Positions 52,848 to 63,397 are shown, counted from the first letter of the stretch. The stretch is DNA of 64,000 nt from Lachnospiraceae bacterium (GCA_017935565.1 JAGBHK010000016.1:104452-168451), one strand, 5' to 3'. Notes: generated by a model not told the origin, from the letters alone. Translations and numbers: made by a program.

Positions 52848-54257
52848 CTATAACATTTTTTTCTTCATATCAAAATATTTTTTAGTTTCAGCAACAACTA
52901 CACCATTAAGTGCAAGAAGCGCTATAAGGTTTGGTATTGCCATAAGTCCATTGAAAATATCTGCAATTGTCCAAACCGCCTTAACTGTCATATACGGTCC
53001 AATGAATACACATGCAATATATAACCATCTGTATATTTTGTTAGCCTTGTCGTTGTTTCCTGTCAAATAATCAAGACATCTCTCGCTATAATAATTCCAA
53101 CCAAGAATTGTTGTAAATGCAAAAAATACAAGACAAATCATCAAAAGGAACGAACCTACAACTGCTGGGAAAGGCATACCATCCTGAAATGCTTTAATAG
53201 TAACATTTACACCTTCAAGACCAGTTTCATGTGCTCCCGTAACAATTATTACAATACCTGTCATTGTACAAACAATAATAGTATCAATGATTGTTCCGAG
53301 CATGGAAATAAGTCCCTGTTCTGCAGGATATTCTGTTTTCGCTGCCGCCGCCGCAATAGGTGCACTACCAATACCAGCTTCGTTTGAGAAGATACCTCTA
53401 GCAATACCTTTTTGCATTGCAACTATCATTGCACCAATGGCACCACCTGCTACAGCTCTAAGTCCAAACGCCCCTTCAAAAATTGTAACAAATGCACCTG
53501 GAATTTTTGAAATATTGCATAAAATAATAATAAGAGCTGCAATTATATATGTAGCCGCCATAAATGGAACAACAAATTCTGCAACCTTTGAAATTCTCTT
53601 TAATCCACCAATCAAAACTAACGCAACACAAACTGTTAATATTAACCCTGAAATCACAACACTCCAAGAATAATCATTTCCAAATAATTCAACTGTATGG
53701 GCATTATTTGCATCAAAAAATGTATGAACTGCATTTGTAATACCATTTATCTGAGTAAATGTACCAATGCCAAACAAACCAACACAAACACCTAAAAATG
53801 CAAATACTTTAGCGAGCCATTTCCATTTTTTACCCATACCATTTTCAATATAATAGAATGGTCCACCTACAATGTGACCATCTTCAGCAACTGTACGATA
53901 CTTTACTGCTAAAAGACATTCAGCATATTTTGTAGCAGTTCCAACAAGCGCAGCAACCCACATCCAGAACAACGCACCTGGTCCGCCTGCCACAATAGCT
54001 GTAGCAACACCTACGATATTACCAGTTCCTATGGTAGCTGAAAGTGCCGTACATAATGCACCAAAACTTGAAACCTCACCTTCGCCAGTCTCATCTTTTC
54101 TGAACATGTATTTTACACCTAAAACAAATTTTGTAAACTGTAATCCTTTAAGTCTAATTGTTAACAAAAGACCCGTAAAAAGAATAAGCACAATAAGTGG
54201 AATACCCCAAACCACATCATTTACACTGCTTAAAAATGCATTAATTTTTTCTAACAT
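52848..54257 (-). CDS. Sodium:alanine symporter (AgcS family)
   Basis: 469 residues with about ten membrane helices. The family signatures ALCTALSATIGTGNIVGVATAI, GGPGALFWMWVAALVGTATKYAE and AIARGIF-type segment KGIARGIFSNEAGIGSAPI are all visible. It imports alanine or glycine with sodium. The ATG at 54257, one codon inside a GTG, is preferred because AGGAG lies 7 bases upstream. It is cotranscribed with nth. Confidence 0.94.
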   Translation of the reverse strand: MLEKINAFLSSVNDVVWGIPLIVLILFTGLLLTIRLKGLQFTKFVLGVKYMFRKDETGEGEVSSFGALCTALSATIGTGNIVGVATAIVAGGPGALFWMWVAALVGTATKYAECLLAVKYRTVAEDGHIVGGPFYYIENGMGKKWKWLAKVFAFLGVCVGLFGIGTFTQINGITNAVHTFFDANNAHTVELFGNDYSWSVVISGLILTVCVALVLIGGLKRISKVAEFVVPFMAATYIIAALIIILCNISKIPGAFVTIFEGAFGLRAVAGGAIGAMIVAMQKGIARGIFSNEAGIGSAPIAAAAAKTEYPAEQGLISMLGTIIDTIIVCTMTGIVIIVTGAHETGLEGVNVTIKAFQDGMPFPAVVGSFLLMICLVFFAFTTILGWNYYSERCLDYLTGNNDKANKIYRWLYIACVFIGPYMTVKAVWTIADIFNGLMAIPNLIALLALNGVVVAETKKYFDMKKKML

Positions 54258-54405
54258 CACATTACTCCTATATATTTTTCACTCAATTTAAAATTTTATC
54301 ACAATACACACCATTTTGGCAAATTATTTTCATAACAATATCACTTAAAAAACACATTGCAAATGTATTAATTAAGTATACAATATTTATGGAGGTTACA
54401 TAGTT

Positions 54406-56343
54406 ATGAATTTTATTGATAAGTTGAGAGAAAAAGATAAAAAAGTATTTCTTGCAACATTAATCGCAATAGTCCTAATTATTGCAATTATTATTTGCGT
54501 ATGTTGCTTATCTTGTAGTAAAAATCCAAGTTACGATAACTCTACAAATGATACTTCTGCTACTGATGAATCATCGTCAAAAGATATTTCGACCGAAAAT
54601 GCTCTTGATGAAACAAAAAATGATGTTGAAACAGAAAGTAGCACCGACCAAACTGAAAGTATTTCTGACGAAACTGAAAGCACAAGCGATGATGGGTCTA
54701 CGTCATCAACGAAAGCTGAAGTAACTGAAGAAACTACAACTTCTAAAATCGAAGAACCAACCACCAATAAGGGGGAAGAAAATGTTGTAAATACTGGTGA
54801 TGGCATAATCCATCTAAATGGTAACAGCATTTCCTACGACGGAACTGGTGCAACTATAAAAGGCAGTGAAGTTACTATTACTGCTGCCGGCGAATATTCA
54901 GTTATCGGTACTTTAAACGACGGCCGAATTATTGTAAACGCACCAGATGATGCAGATGTTAAAATCAATCTTTTAGGCGTAGACATAAGCAATTCTAGCA
55001 GTTGCGGAATCTATGTAATTAGCGCAGATAAAGTAACTCTGAAACTTGCAGAAAATACTACTAATACTATAAACGACAGTTCAAATTATACTTATGATGA
55101 CGTAACTAACGAGGAGCCAAACGCCGCAATATTTTCAAAAGATGATTTAGTAATAAAGGGCGAAGGAAAATTGGTTGTAAACGGAAACTTCAATAACGGA
55201 ATCGCCTCAAAAGATGACCTTAGAATCAAGGGCGGCACAATAGTCGTAAATGCAGTTAATAATGGATTAAAGGGTAAAGACGCTATCGAACTTGAAAATG
55301 CAAGCGTAACTGTAATTTCAGGTGGCGACGCCATGAAATCTGACAATGAAGAAGAAGGCATGGGTGGAATTTATATTGAGAGCGGTACTTACACATTGAC
55401 TGCGAAAGAAGATGGTATGCAGGCCGAAACAGAAATTATTATAAACGGTGGTACCTTTAACATAAAGACTGGTAATGGTAGCAATTCTTCAGGTGCAAGC
55501 AGCGACACTAGTATGAAAGGCATCAAGGCAACTGGCAACATTACCATAAATGACGGCTCTTTTACGATTAATTCCCAAGACGACAGTATTCATGCTAACA
55601 CCAATGTAATTATTGCTGGTGGTACATTAAATATGTCTTCTGCTGATGACGGACTACACGCTGATACTGATTTGACAATTAGCGGAGGCAATGTAACAAT
55701 AACAAAAAGTTATGAAGGTATAGAGGCTACAAATATTTACATAAAAGGCGGTACAACTTCCGTTGTCGCTAGTGACGACGGTTTGAACGCTGCTGGCGGT
55801 AACGACAGTTCAAGTAGCACTACTCCAGGCGGCAATAATCGCCCTGGAATGGGTAATTTCTCAAATTCCACAGGTACCATTACTTTTAGCGGTGGAACAT
55901 TAACTGTCGACTCTTCTGGCGATGGTATTGACTCAAATGGAACAGTCACATACACCAGCGGAAATGTCACTGTATATGGACCTACCTCTGGTGGAAATGG
56001 TACATTGGACTATGACGGTTCATGGACTCAAAATGGTGGCAATTTTGTAGGACTTGGCACAAAAGATATGGCGCAGATGCCAAGTGGTGGAACACAGTAT
56101 TCTGTAATGGTTACTTTTACTTCTAGTTATCAGGCTGGTTCAATTGTAACTGTTGAAGATTCTTCTGGCAAAGAAGTACTCAATGTAACAGCCAAGAAAA
56201 CATTTCAGAATCTTGTATTCTCAAATGCAAATTTAAGTACTGGTTCTTACACAATAAAAATTAACGGTCAAACTTACACAACATTTACTATTAGTTCACT
56301 ACTCACAACTGTTGGAAATTCAAGTAATAGACCTGGTCGATAA
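54406..56343 (+). CDS. Secreted, membrane-anchored beta-helical protein (DUF4353/carbohydrate-binding-like)
   Basis: 645 residues. One N-terminal membrane helix (about 14-38) ends in CVCCLSC and anchors the protein. A linker of about 85 residues is rich in Ser, Thr, Glu and Asp. From about 135 onward the chain is a repetitive beta-helix with many DDGL/GG turns (IKGGTIVVNAVNNGLKGKD, ITINDGSFTINSQDDSIHAN, NMSSADDGLHADTDLTISGG), the pattern of the DUF4353 'carbohydrate-binding domain-containing' family often found near CotH proteins. Its role at the surface is unknown. GGAGG precedes the ATG and a perfect palindromic terminator follows. Confidence 0.82.
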   Translation: MNFIDKLREKDKKVFLATLIAIVLIIAIIICVCCLSCSKNPSYDNSTNDTSATDESSSKDISTENALDETKNDVETESSTDQTESISDETESTSDDGSTSSTKAEVTEETTTSKIEEPTTNKGEENVVNTGDGIIHLNGNSISYDGTGATIKGSEVTITAAGEYSVIGTLNDGRIIVNAPDDADVKINLLGVDISNSSSCGIYVISADKVTLKLAENTTNTINDSSNYTYDDVTNEEPNAAIFSKDDLVIKGEGKLVVNGNFNNGIASKDDLRIKGGTIVVNAVNNGLKGKDAIELENASVTVISGGDAMKSDNEEEGMGGIYIESGTYTLTAKEDGMQAETEIIINGGTFNIKTGNGSNSSGASSDTSMKGIKATGNITINDGSFTINSQDDSIHANTNVIIAGGTLNMSSADDGLHADTDLTISGGNVTITKSYEGIEATNIYIKGGTTSVVASDDGLNAAGGNDSSSSTTPGGNNRPGMGNFSNSTGTITFSGGTLTVDSSGDGIDSNGTVTYTSGNVTVYGPTSGGNGTLDYDGSWTQNGGNFVGLGTKDMAQMPSGGTQYSVMVTFTSSYQAGSIVTVEDSSGKEVLNVTAKKTFQNLVFSNANLSTGSYTIKINGQTYTTFTISSLLTTVGNSSNRPGR

Positions 56344-56346
56344 AAC

Positions 56347-56374
56347 AAATGAGGATGCAATTGCATCCTCATTT
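56347..56374. terminator. Bidirectional terminator, perfect palindrome
   Basis: AAATGAGGATGCAA/TTGCATCCTCATTT with no loop bases beyond the dyad, between the beta-helical gene and convergent purB. Confidence 0.88.
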
Positions 56375-56379
56375 ATTAT

Positions 56380-57762
56380 TTATTTTAATTCTAATTCTGC
56401 CAATTTACTTGCAACACCTGTGTATGTAGCAGGTGTTAAGTTTACAAGTATTGCTCTATCTTCATCCGAAATCATATCAAGACCTTCGGCAAACTTTAAG
56501 ATGTCTTCTTTTGAAATATTCTTGCCTCTTGTCAATGCTTTTAATGTATCATATGCGTCTGGCACACCATACTTTCTAAGCATTGTCTGAATAGGTTCAG
56601 CAAGAACTTCCCATTTTTCATTTAAATCACTGGCAAGCTTGTCTGCATTTACAACACATTTAGCAAGACCATTTTTTGTCTCACTTATCGCCTGAAGCGA
56701 ATATCCGAATGCAAGGCCTAAATTTCTCTGGCTTGATGAATCAGACAAGTCTCTTTGCATACGTGACTTAGGTAATTTATTTGACAATGCAACACAAATA
56801 TTGTTTGACATATCAGCATTTGCTTCGCTATTTTCAAAACGGATTGGGTTAACTTTGTGAGGCATTGTACTGCTGCCAACTTCACCCTGAACTGGAATCT
56901 GCTTAAAGTATTCCATTGAAATATACAACCACATATCAACATCTAAATCCATCAAAACATTGTTGAAATGTCTTACACCATCAAGAATATGACATGTATA
57001 ATCATGGCTCTCAATCTGAGTTGTAAGTGGATTAAATGTAAGTCCTAAGTATTCCTCAACGAATTTCTTTGACATTGCAGGCCAATCGATATTAGGGAAC
57101 GCAGTGACAATGGCACTGTAAGTTCCTGTTGCACCATTGAATTTAGCCTTAATCTTAATACTTTCAATATTCTCTATGCTAGAATATAAACGGTATGCAA
57201 ATACTTTAAACTCTTTGCCGATAGTTGTTGGTGTTGCAGGCTGTCCGTGAGTATGCGCAAGCATTGCCATATCCTTATAATCATTTGCCAATCTATCAAT
57301 AATACCTGCAAATTCTGTTGCTCTTGGCAACCAAACATTATATAAACCATTCTTAATCATACAAGCGTATGAAGTGTTATTGATATCTTCTGAAGTACAA
57401 CCAATATGTACAAAACTTACAAGATAATCATATCCCATGTCCTTTAACTGATTGCCAATATAATACTCAACAGCTTTCACATCATGTCGTGTAACTGCTT
57501 CAATTTCTTTAAACGCCTTAAAGGCTTCATAATTGAAGTTATTTGCAATACTTTCAATCTTATCCATTTCACTCTTATCAAATCTAGCCAAAATGTCGTT
57601 TTCAACATTTTCAATCAGAAATTTTAACCATTGTATTTCCACATAAACTCTGTATTTTATCAATGCGTACTCACTAAAGTATTCAGATAATGAATCCTTA
57701 ATACTTGCGTAACGTCCATCAAGAGGACAAATAGTCATGCATTCAAATTCATGTCTTTCCAT
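56380..57762 (-). CDS. purB: Adenylosuccinate lyase
   Basis: 460 residues of the fumarase/aspartase superfamily, closer to the E. coli-type PurB. PLDGRYASIKDSLSEYFSEY at the start, HTHGQPATPTTIGKEFKVFA with the catalytic histidine, and the flexible signature GSSTMPHKVNPIRFENSEAN near 295 are clear. It releases fumarate at two steps of purine synthesis. It lies 76 bases after cyuA. TAAAGGAGAT precedes the ATG. Confidence 0.97.
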   Translation of the reverse strand: MERHEFECMTICPLDGRYASIKDSLSEYFSEYALIKYRVYVEIQWLKFLIENVENDILARFDKSEMDKIESIANNFNYEAFKAFKEIEAVTRHDVKAVEYYIGNQLKDMGYDYLVSFVHIGCTSEDINNTSYACMIKNGLYNVWLPRATEFAGIIDRLANDYKDMAMLAHTHGQPATPTTIGKEFKVFAYRLYSSIENIESIKIKAKFNGATGTYSAIVTAFPNIDWPAMSKKFVEEYLGLTFNPLTTQIESHDYTCHILDGVRHFNNVLMDLDVDMWLYISMEYFKQIPVQGEVGSSTMPHKVNPIRFENSEANADMSNNICVALSNKLPKSRMQRDLSDSSSQRNLGLAFGYSLQAISETKNGLAKCVVNADKLASDLNEKWEVLAEPIQTMLRKYGVPDAYDTLKALTRGKNISKEDILKFAEGLDMISDEDRAILVNLTPATYTGVASKLAELELK

Positions 57763-57838
57763 TGCTAATCTCCTTTAAGGTTTTTAAATTCGGTTTATAT
57801 TGTAGCATAATATGTTTGATTATACAAATTAAAAATTA

Positions 57839-59110
57839 TCACTCCACCATAATCTGTATAATCTCTTTATCAGTCTGCGACATTCCCATAACAGCTAATC
57901 TACTTATATTTGCAATAGTATTTTCAACGCCCTTAACAATAATTCCATCGCCGCCATAAAACTGGCTTCCATGCATTTGCATCTGCATTCCTAGAAGACC
58001 CGCTTCAATAGCCGAAGCAATCTTTGCTGCACAACTTGGTTTAGCACCATCACAAATCATTCCCGAATTAATCGCAACTGCATTCACAATTGTGTGGGCT
58101 ATCTCTCTAAGTTTACCTCCATACAAATATGTAATTCCTGCTGCCGCGCCACATCCTGCACTGGTCGCACCACAATAAGCTGAAAGACAACCAATACCTG
58201 TTTTCATATGAATTGTAACAAGATTTGCTACCAACAACGCCCTATAAAACAAATCGTCCTCAACTTTTAATTCTTTTGCATATACAATAACAGGAAGGGA
58301 TGTTGCCATTCCCTGATTTCCACTACCAGAATTAATAATAACTGGCATCTCGCATCCACTCATTCTCGCGTCTGCGCCTGCTGCCGCCATTGCTTTTGCT
58401 CGATTAAAGACTGTGTCTCCATATGAATCCATAAGAATTTTTCCGATACCAGCTCCCCATTTGCCCTTTAAACCTTCTTCGGCTATAGCTGTATTATATG
58501 CAATCTGTCTGTCTAAAAGATTCTTAACCTTTGAAATATCAACATTATCGGCGAACTCTATAATTCTTTCCACAGTTAAAAGGTCGCGATAAGGCTTTGC
58601 AAATTGAATATCTTCATTGTATTCTTTTTTCAATAAAACCTCTTCATCCTTAACCATTTCAATAATATTTGTATGGTTTCCTGCAGCGTGAATCAACGCT
58701 TTATGTCCATCTTTTTCAGCCTTCACTATAATTTCAAATATGTATCCGCTATCTGAAGGGGTTATCCCAATATCTGTATTTTTCATATATTCCGAAATAA
58801 CTGGAATTTTGTCTTCTTCAATATTTGACAAAACCTCCAATATCCCATCGGCATCTCCTGCAACAATGCCCGCAGCCGCCGCTGCCCCTATACCTTTCAA
58901 ACCACCAGTATGTGGTACAACAACGCTTTTGACATTTTTAATAATATTAGAACTAATAATAAGTTCGACCTTATCTGGAATCACTCCCAAGGTTTTCCTT
59001 GCAAGTGCCGCAACATACGCAATAGCAATAGGTTCCGTGCAACCCATTGCAGGAACCAATTCATCTTCAAGAATACATATATATTTTTCTTCGATATCTT
59101 TTTGTAACAT
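57839..59110 (-). CDS. cyuA: L-cysteine desulfidase (CyuA/UPF0597 family)
   Basis: 423 residues. MGCTEPIAIAYVAALA near 23, GGLKGIGAAAAAGI, GCEMPVIINSGSGNQGM and GIGCLSAYCGATSAGCGAAAG supply the conserved cysteines that hold the [4Fe-4S] cluster. The family is related to the alpha chain of serine dehydratase and breaks cysteine to pyruvate, sulfide and ammonia. It is cotranscribed with sdaA, which ends 11 bases upstream. The exact amino-acid preference is inferred from the family. Confidence 0.9.
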   Translation of the reverse strand: MLQKDIEEKYICILEDELVPAMGCTEPIAIAYVAALARKTLGVIPDKVELIISSNIIKNVKSVVVPHTGGLKGIGAAAAAGIVAGDADGILEVLSNIEEDKIPVISEYMKNTDIGITPSDSGYIFEIIVKAEKDGHKALIHAAGNHTNIIEMVKDEEVLLKKEYNEDIQFAKPYRDLLTVERIIEFADNVDISKVKNLLDRQIAYNTAIAEEGLKGKWGAGIGKILMDSYGDTVFNRAKAMAAAGADARMSGCEMPVIINSGSGNQGMATSLPVIVYAKELKVEDDLFYRALLVANLVTIHMKTGIGCLSAYCGATSAGCGAAAGITYLYGGKLREIAHTIVNAVAINSGMICDGAKPSCAAKIASAIEAGLLGMQMQMHGSQFYGGDGIIVKGVENTIANISRLAVMGMSQTDKEIIQIMVE

Positions 59111-59121
59111 AGTAATCTCCT

Positions 59122-60324
59122 CTATTCACTTAACATCAATTTTGCAAGACCACCTTCTGAGGTTTCACGATATATAACCTTCAAATCCTTGCCTGTTTCA
59201 TACATTGTTTTAACAACCATATCAAAACTAATCATTCTGGAATCAGCCAAAAAGTCCGCTAAATTCACAGCATTCAGAGCTCTCATAGCAGCTATGGCAT
59301 TTCGCTCAATACATGGAATTTGAACCAATCCGCCAATTGGATCGCAGGTAAGCCCCAAATGATGCTCTATGGACATCTCAGCCGCATATTCAATCTGGTC
59401 ATAATCCAATTCGTAAAGTTCCGCCGCTGCTGCCGCTGCCATCGCACAAGCTGAACCAATCTCTGCCTGACAACCACATTCCGCACCACTGATTGACGCA
59501 TTTGTTTTAATAAGATTACCAATGATTCCTGCCGTAGCAATGGCATGAATTATCTGTTCATCCGTAAAATTGCGTTTCGGTTGTAAAAATTTTAAAACCG
59601 CAGGCAATACTCCACAAGAACCACAAGTTGGCGCCGTAACTATAACTCCGCCACCTGCATTTTCCTCGCTGACAGCATATGCATATGCACAAATTAAACG
59701 GTTCATCTTCGTTTCTTCATTTTCATCAATGTGCCTCTGTCTAAATAAATATCTCGCCTTTCTCTGCAAGCCAAGACCACCGTGTAAAACGCCATCGGTT
59801 TCTATGCCTCGCTTTATGGAACTTTTCATAACATTCCAAACTTCGGCTAGATAATCCCAAATTTCTGGACCTTCACATTCTTCTACATACTGCCAAATAC
59901 GAATATCACGCTCGCGGCAATACTTTGATATTTCCGTAAATGAATTGAATCCATATACTTCATTATGTGCCTCTCTTTTCTCGCCATCCATAAGAACTTC
60001 GCCACCACCAATACTATAATAACGAGTCTTTTTTATTTCATTTCCATCCTTAATCGCAATAATATCCATAGTATTTGGATGATAATCTGTGTGACTTTCG
60101 TAATCAAAAACTATCTCGCACTTTTTTTCTCCAAAAACTTCTTTTATGGCAACATCTGTCATATGACCTTTCCCCGTCTTTGATAACGAGCCATAAAGAA
60201 CTGCCTTGTATTCGTCAGCATCTGGTAGTTCACTATAAAAATGTTTGGCAGCAGCCATCGGACCCATAGTGTGGGATGAAGATGGGCCATGACCTATTCT
60301 GTATAAAAATTTGAGTGATTGCAT
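59122..60324 (-). CDS. sdaA: L-serine dehydratase, single-chain iron-sulfur type
   Basis: 400 residues. The beta-type domain starts RIGHGPSSSHTMGPMAAAKHF and the alpha-type domain has the cluster cysteines in APTCGSCGVLPAV, SGAECGCQAEIGSAC and LTCDPIGGLVQIPCIERNA. It deaminates serine to pyruvate. The frame is open 11 codons upstream, but the ATG at 60324 has AGGAGG 7 bases before it and the normal N terminus. It heads a two-gene operon with cyuA, and a promoter sits at 60373-60400. Confidence 0.95.
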   Translation of the reverse strand: MQSLKFLYRIGHGPSSSHTMGPMAAAKHFYSELPDADEYKAVLYGSLSKTGKGHMTDVAIKEVFGEKKCEIVFDYESHTDYHPNTMDIIAIKDGNEIKKTRYYSIGGGEVLMDGEKREAHNEVYGFNSFTEISKYCRERDIRIWQYVEECEGPEIWDYLAEVWNVMKSSIKRGIETDGVLHGGLGLQRKARYLFRQRHIDENEETKMNRLICAYAYAVSEENAGGGVIVTAPTCGSCGVLPAVLKFLQPKRNFTDEQIIHAIATAGIIGNLIKTNASISGAECGCQAEIGSACAMAAAAAAELYELDYDQIEYAAEMSIEHHLGLTCDPIGGLVQIPCIERNAIAAMRALNAVNLADFLADSRMISFDMVVKTMYETGKDLKVIYRETSEGGLAKLMLSE

Positions 60325-60372
60325 AATACTTCCTCCTGTGATGTATATTATCCGCACAATTTACTATATTTT

Positions 60373-60400
60373 ATTATACCATATAGTTATTTTTTTTCAA
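60373..60400 (-). promoter_or_regulatory. Promoter of sdaA-cyuA
   Basis: Minus strand TTGAAA (60395-60400), 16 bases, extended TGG-TATAAT (60373-60378), about 49 bases before the ATG. Confidence 0.6.
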
Positions 60401-60440
60401 ATTGTTATGACGATAATTCTATATTTTCACACTAATTAAA

Positions 60441-60470
60441 ATAGGTCAGGATTAATTTTCCTGACCTATC
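60441..60470 (-). terminator. Intrinsic terminator of the LRR gene
   Basis: ATAGGTCAGGA/TCCTGACCTAT stem followed by TTTTAATT on the minus strand, 29 bases past the LRR gene stop. Confidence 0.8.
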
Positions 60471-60498
60471 AAAAATCATGTAGCAATTTAAACTTTAT

Positions 60499-62451
60499 TT
60501 ATGCTTGTTCTTCATCCTTTTTTCTTTTTTTCAGAATAATAATTATTAATACAACAATTATAATAACCAATATTATAATCCATAACCACCAAAAATTGCC
60601 GTTATCTTCTTCATTATCTTCATTTGAATTTGTGCTTGTTTCCTCCACAATTTCTTTTTCTGTAGGTTCTTGTGTTTCACTTTCTGTTTCTTCCACTGTG
60701 GCTTCTTCTGTTGATATTTCCTCTGTTTCTTCTACAGTTTCTTCTACAGTTTCTTCTTGTGTTTCTGATTCTGTTTCTTCAATCGTTTCTATCGGTTTAA
60801 TTTCTACACCGTCCTTAGCAACACTCACCTTAATTTGCGATATTAGTTTAATATCCCCAGCATCTACATTTTCAGGACATGTTACAACACCTTGTAAAAC
60901 AAAACTATATCCATCCTTATTCTCAATATCAAAGGATGTACCATCTACATATGTAGGCTTACTAATATTCCAATTTACTTTTGCACTCTTTGTTTTCTTT
61001 CCGTCTGTTGTAATGGATACAGTTGTAGGAAATTTCATTTCTTTTAATTCAACACCAGCCTCAACTTCGATTGAATTATTTTGCTCGATACTTAAAAGTT
61101 TTTCTTTAGCGGTCGTATACTCAACTGATAGTACGAATTTTCTTGATGTTGCATCATAACTGACACTTGCAGTTTTTCCATTAACGGTCCCCTTTGTATC
61201 ATTCTTAAACTCATACCACCAATCTGGTGTCACAGTAATAATTGCTCTATATGTTGTATTATAATCAGCTTTTCCAGTAACTTTTTGGTATGTATTTCCG
61301 TTTTTCTTTTCCCAAACAACCGATGGACTAGTTTCATTCACTCCTGCTGTCTCACAACTTGCTGTTGTATCAAAACTGTTTCCCGCTACAGGTGTATCCA
61401 CTCCTGTAACAGTCACATTATCAATATATGTAATCGCCTTGCTTGGATTAGATATATTTAATTTTAATTCCGCAGTTTTGCTACCTGACGCACCATCTAT
61501 ATCATATATATATGTAACAGTGTTAGCAGCTACATTTATTGTTAATATATTTCCAGAAACACTTCCACCACTCCAATTTGATGCAAACGATGTATTAAAG
61601 CCTGAAATCGTAGACAAGTCAAAAGTATTATCTCTTGTTTGAGATATTGTATACGAATTATCATTAGTTAATACTTCTACAATTTCAGCATTTTTACTTA
61701 TGTCTAAACAAGTAATCTGATTAGAATCAACCCAGAGTTTTTTTAGTATTGTATTTTTACTTACATCTATGTTTGTCAATTTATTTCCACGCAAATACAA
61801 ATATTGCACTTTAGTATTATTACTCACATCGAGACTTGTTATATTATTACGTATTAGACATAAATTATGTAATTCCGGATTTTTACTTACATCAACACCT
61901 GTGAGCAAATTATCTTTCGCATTAAATTCATATAGTCTTGGACAATTTGTCACATTTAAATCTGTAATTTGATTAGAATAACAATAGAAATATTTTAAAT
62001 TAGTACATTTTGTAATATCAAGGGCGGTCAATTTATTGTTTTGACAACTAATCTGATATAATTGCGGTTTAACTCCCATATTCAAACTTGTAAGTTGGTT
62101 ATCATAACAAAATACTACTCCAAGTTTTTCATTTTTACTTAAATCTAGACTTGTAAGTTTATTTCCATTACACCACAATTTATATAAATCAGGGAAATAT
62201 TCCACACCTTTTAAACTTGTAATATTTGAATTACTAACATTAATATTAGTAATATTACTACGTTCTGTAAGGCTCAAGTATCCATCATTATTCGAATCAT
62301 AACCTTTTACATGATTTCTAAAAGTTGCATCAGGAAAATTATTTTCATCAATAACTACATCTCCCTCTGCAGCTAATACTGTTACAGGCATAACATACGC
62401 AGTTATTAATAACAATACTGCGGTTATTAATAATTTAATTTGTTTCTTCAT
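60499..62451 (-). CDS. Leucine-rich-repeat surface protein with C-terminal membrane anchor
   Basis: 650 residues. A signal peptide ends at about VLAAEG (residue 28). An EF-hand-like loop YDSNNDGYLSLTE follows near 50-62. About ten leucine-rich repeats of roughly 21 residues (LYKLWCNGNKLTSLDLSKNE, LYLRGNKLTNIDVSKNT) span 75-270. Immunoglobulin-like or bacterial surface domains follow at 280-550, then a Glu/Thr-rich stretch to 615. The end is a stop-transfer helix (WWLWIIILVIIIVVLIIIIL) and KKRKKDEEQA. It should stand on the outer face of the membrane, perhaps for adhesion. Promoter at 62490-62518. Confidence 0.88.
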   Translation of the reverse strand: MKKQIKLLITAVLLLITAYVMPVTVLAAEGDVVIDENNFPDATFRNHVKGYDSNNDGYLSLTERSNITNINVSNSNITSLKGVEYFPDLYKLWCNGNKLTSLDLSKNEKLGVVFCYDNQLTSLNMGVKPQLYQISCQNNKLTALDITKCTNLKYFYCYSNQITDLNVTNCPRLYEFNAKDNLLTGVDVSKNPELHNLCLIRNNITSLDVSNNTKVQYLYLRGNKLTNIDVSKNTILKKLWVDSNQITCLDISKNAEIVEVLTNDNSYTISQTRDNTFDLSTISGFNTSFASNWSGGSVSGNILTINVAANTVTYIYDIDGASGSKTAELKLNISNPSKAITYIDNVTVTGVDTPVAGNSFDTTASCETAGVNETSPSVVWEKKNGNTYQKVTGKADYNTTYRAIITVTPDWWYEFKNDTKGTVNGKTASVSYDATSRKFVLSVEYTTAKEKLLSIEQNNSIEVEAGVELKEMKFPTTVSITTDGKKTKSAKVNWNISKPTYVDGTSFDIENKDGYSFVLQGVVTCPENVDAGDIKLISQIKVSVAKDGVEIKPIETIEETESETQEETVEETVEETEEISTEEATVEETESETQEPTEKEIVEETSTNSNEDNEEDNGNFWWLWIIILVIIIVVLIIIILKKRKKDEEQA

Positions 62452-62489
62452 AATTTACATTCCTCTCATTGTACTTTTTCCAAAAATAC

Positions 62490-62518
62490 ATTTTACACCT
62501 TAGAACAACAAAATACAA
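62490..62518 (-). promoter_or_regulatory. Promoter of the LRR gene
   Basis: Minus strand TTGTAT (62513-62518), 17 bases, TAAAAT (62490-62495), 39 bases before the ATG. Confidence 0.55.
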
Positions 62519-62537
62519 TACTTTATATATACAACAT

Positions 62538-62563
62538 AAAAGTGGTCGAATTCGACCACTTTT
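62538..62563. terminator. Perfect palindromic terminator
   Basis: AAAAGTGGTCGAA/TTCGACCACTTTT, 13-bp arms, after the 199-residue gene on the minus strand. Confidence 0.8.
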
Positions 62564-62590
62564 AAATAATTATTTTATCACTTTTGTTTC

Positions 62591-63190
62591 CTATGCCCAA
62601 GCATCATCCTTATTTGGTGTACGAATATCCGAAAGACACTGAATATCATTTACAAACCACTGACCTGTAGATGGTTTTTTACGCAATTTTATCGGTCTAG
62701 GATTATCAGCACCACCGCTTGTTACATACAATGTTGCCCAATTTTCTTCGTCAAAAGAATAAGGATTTTCGCTAACCGAAATAGTATAAGGTGTATTAGG
62801 CTTATAATTATTCTCAGGTGTTGCACCTGCAAAGAAAGATAATACTTTATATCCCTTACCTTTTAATCTATCATCAATAAACTGTCTATCTTTGCCATTT
62901 ACTTCCGAAGGCCCTTTCAAGAAATTAATCATTTCCATTGCTTCATCCGGATTTTGCTCATAACGGCTTAATGCAAGAATTGTTAATGCAGTTGTCTTAA
63001 ATGCTGAGTCCAAAGAAGCCTCTGGCAATGCCTTTAATTCATTAACATTTGTTGGAAGTTCGTTAAATGTAAAACTTTCAGTATGATTTCTTCCTTTTCC
63101 TACTGACTTTACTACATTATCTACAGCCTCTGAAGCCTCCTTCTTCAAAAATGAAGCTACTGCTTTTTTCAATGAATCAAAAATACTCAT
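62591..63190 (-). CDS. Uncharacterised 199-residue protein
   Basis: No signal peptide or membrane helix. An N-terminal amphipathic segment (MSIFDSLKKAVASFLKKEA) is followed by a helical part (SAFKTTALTILALSRYEQNP) and a beta-rich end (TPYTISVSENPYSFDEENWA, RPIKLRKKPSTGQWFVNDIQ). It resembles a family of short cytosolic proteins of unknown function (possibly DUF6935; recalled, not checked). AAGGAG precedes the ATG. It is flanked by terminators and probably monocistronic. Confidence 0.65.
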   Translation of the reverse strand: MSIFDSLKKAVASFLKKEASEAVDNVVKSVGKGRNHTESFTFNELPTNVNELKALPEASLDSAFKTTALTILALSRYEQNPDEAMEMINFLKGPSEVNGKDRQFIDDRLKGKGYKVLSFFAGATPENNYKPNTPYTISVSENPYSFDEENWATLYVTSGGADNPRPIKLRKKPSTGQWFVNDIQCLSDIRTPNKDDAWA

Positions 63191-63397
63191 ATGTTTTTTC
63201 TCCTTTACGTTTTAACTCTTTATACTTTACCTAAATACAATGCGACAAAATTATCACGCTTGTTGATTTTTATTTTATCATATATTCTTTAAAAATACAT
63301 CTGTTTTTTATTTTTAACATTCAAAAATAGTTGACTAGCATTTAGCTAAAAGACATACCGCCTCCACATGGCTCGATTGTTCCGATTTGGTGTCTGC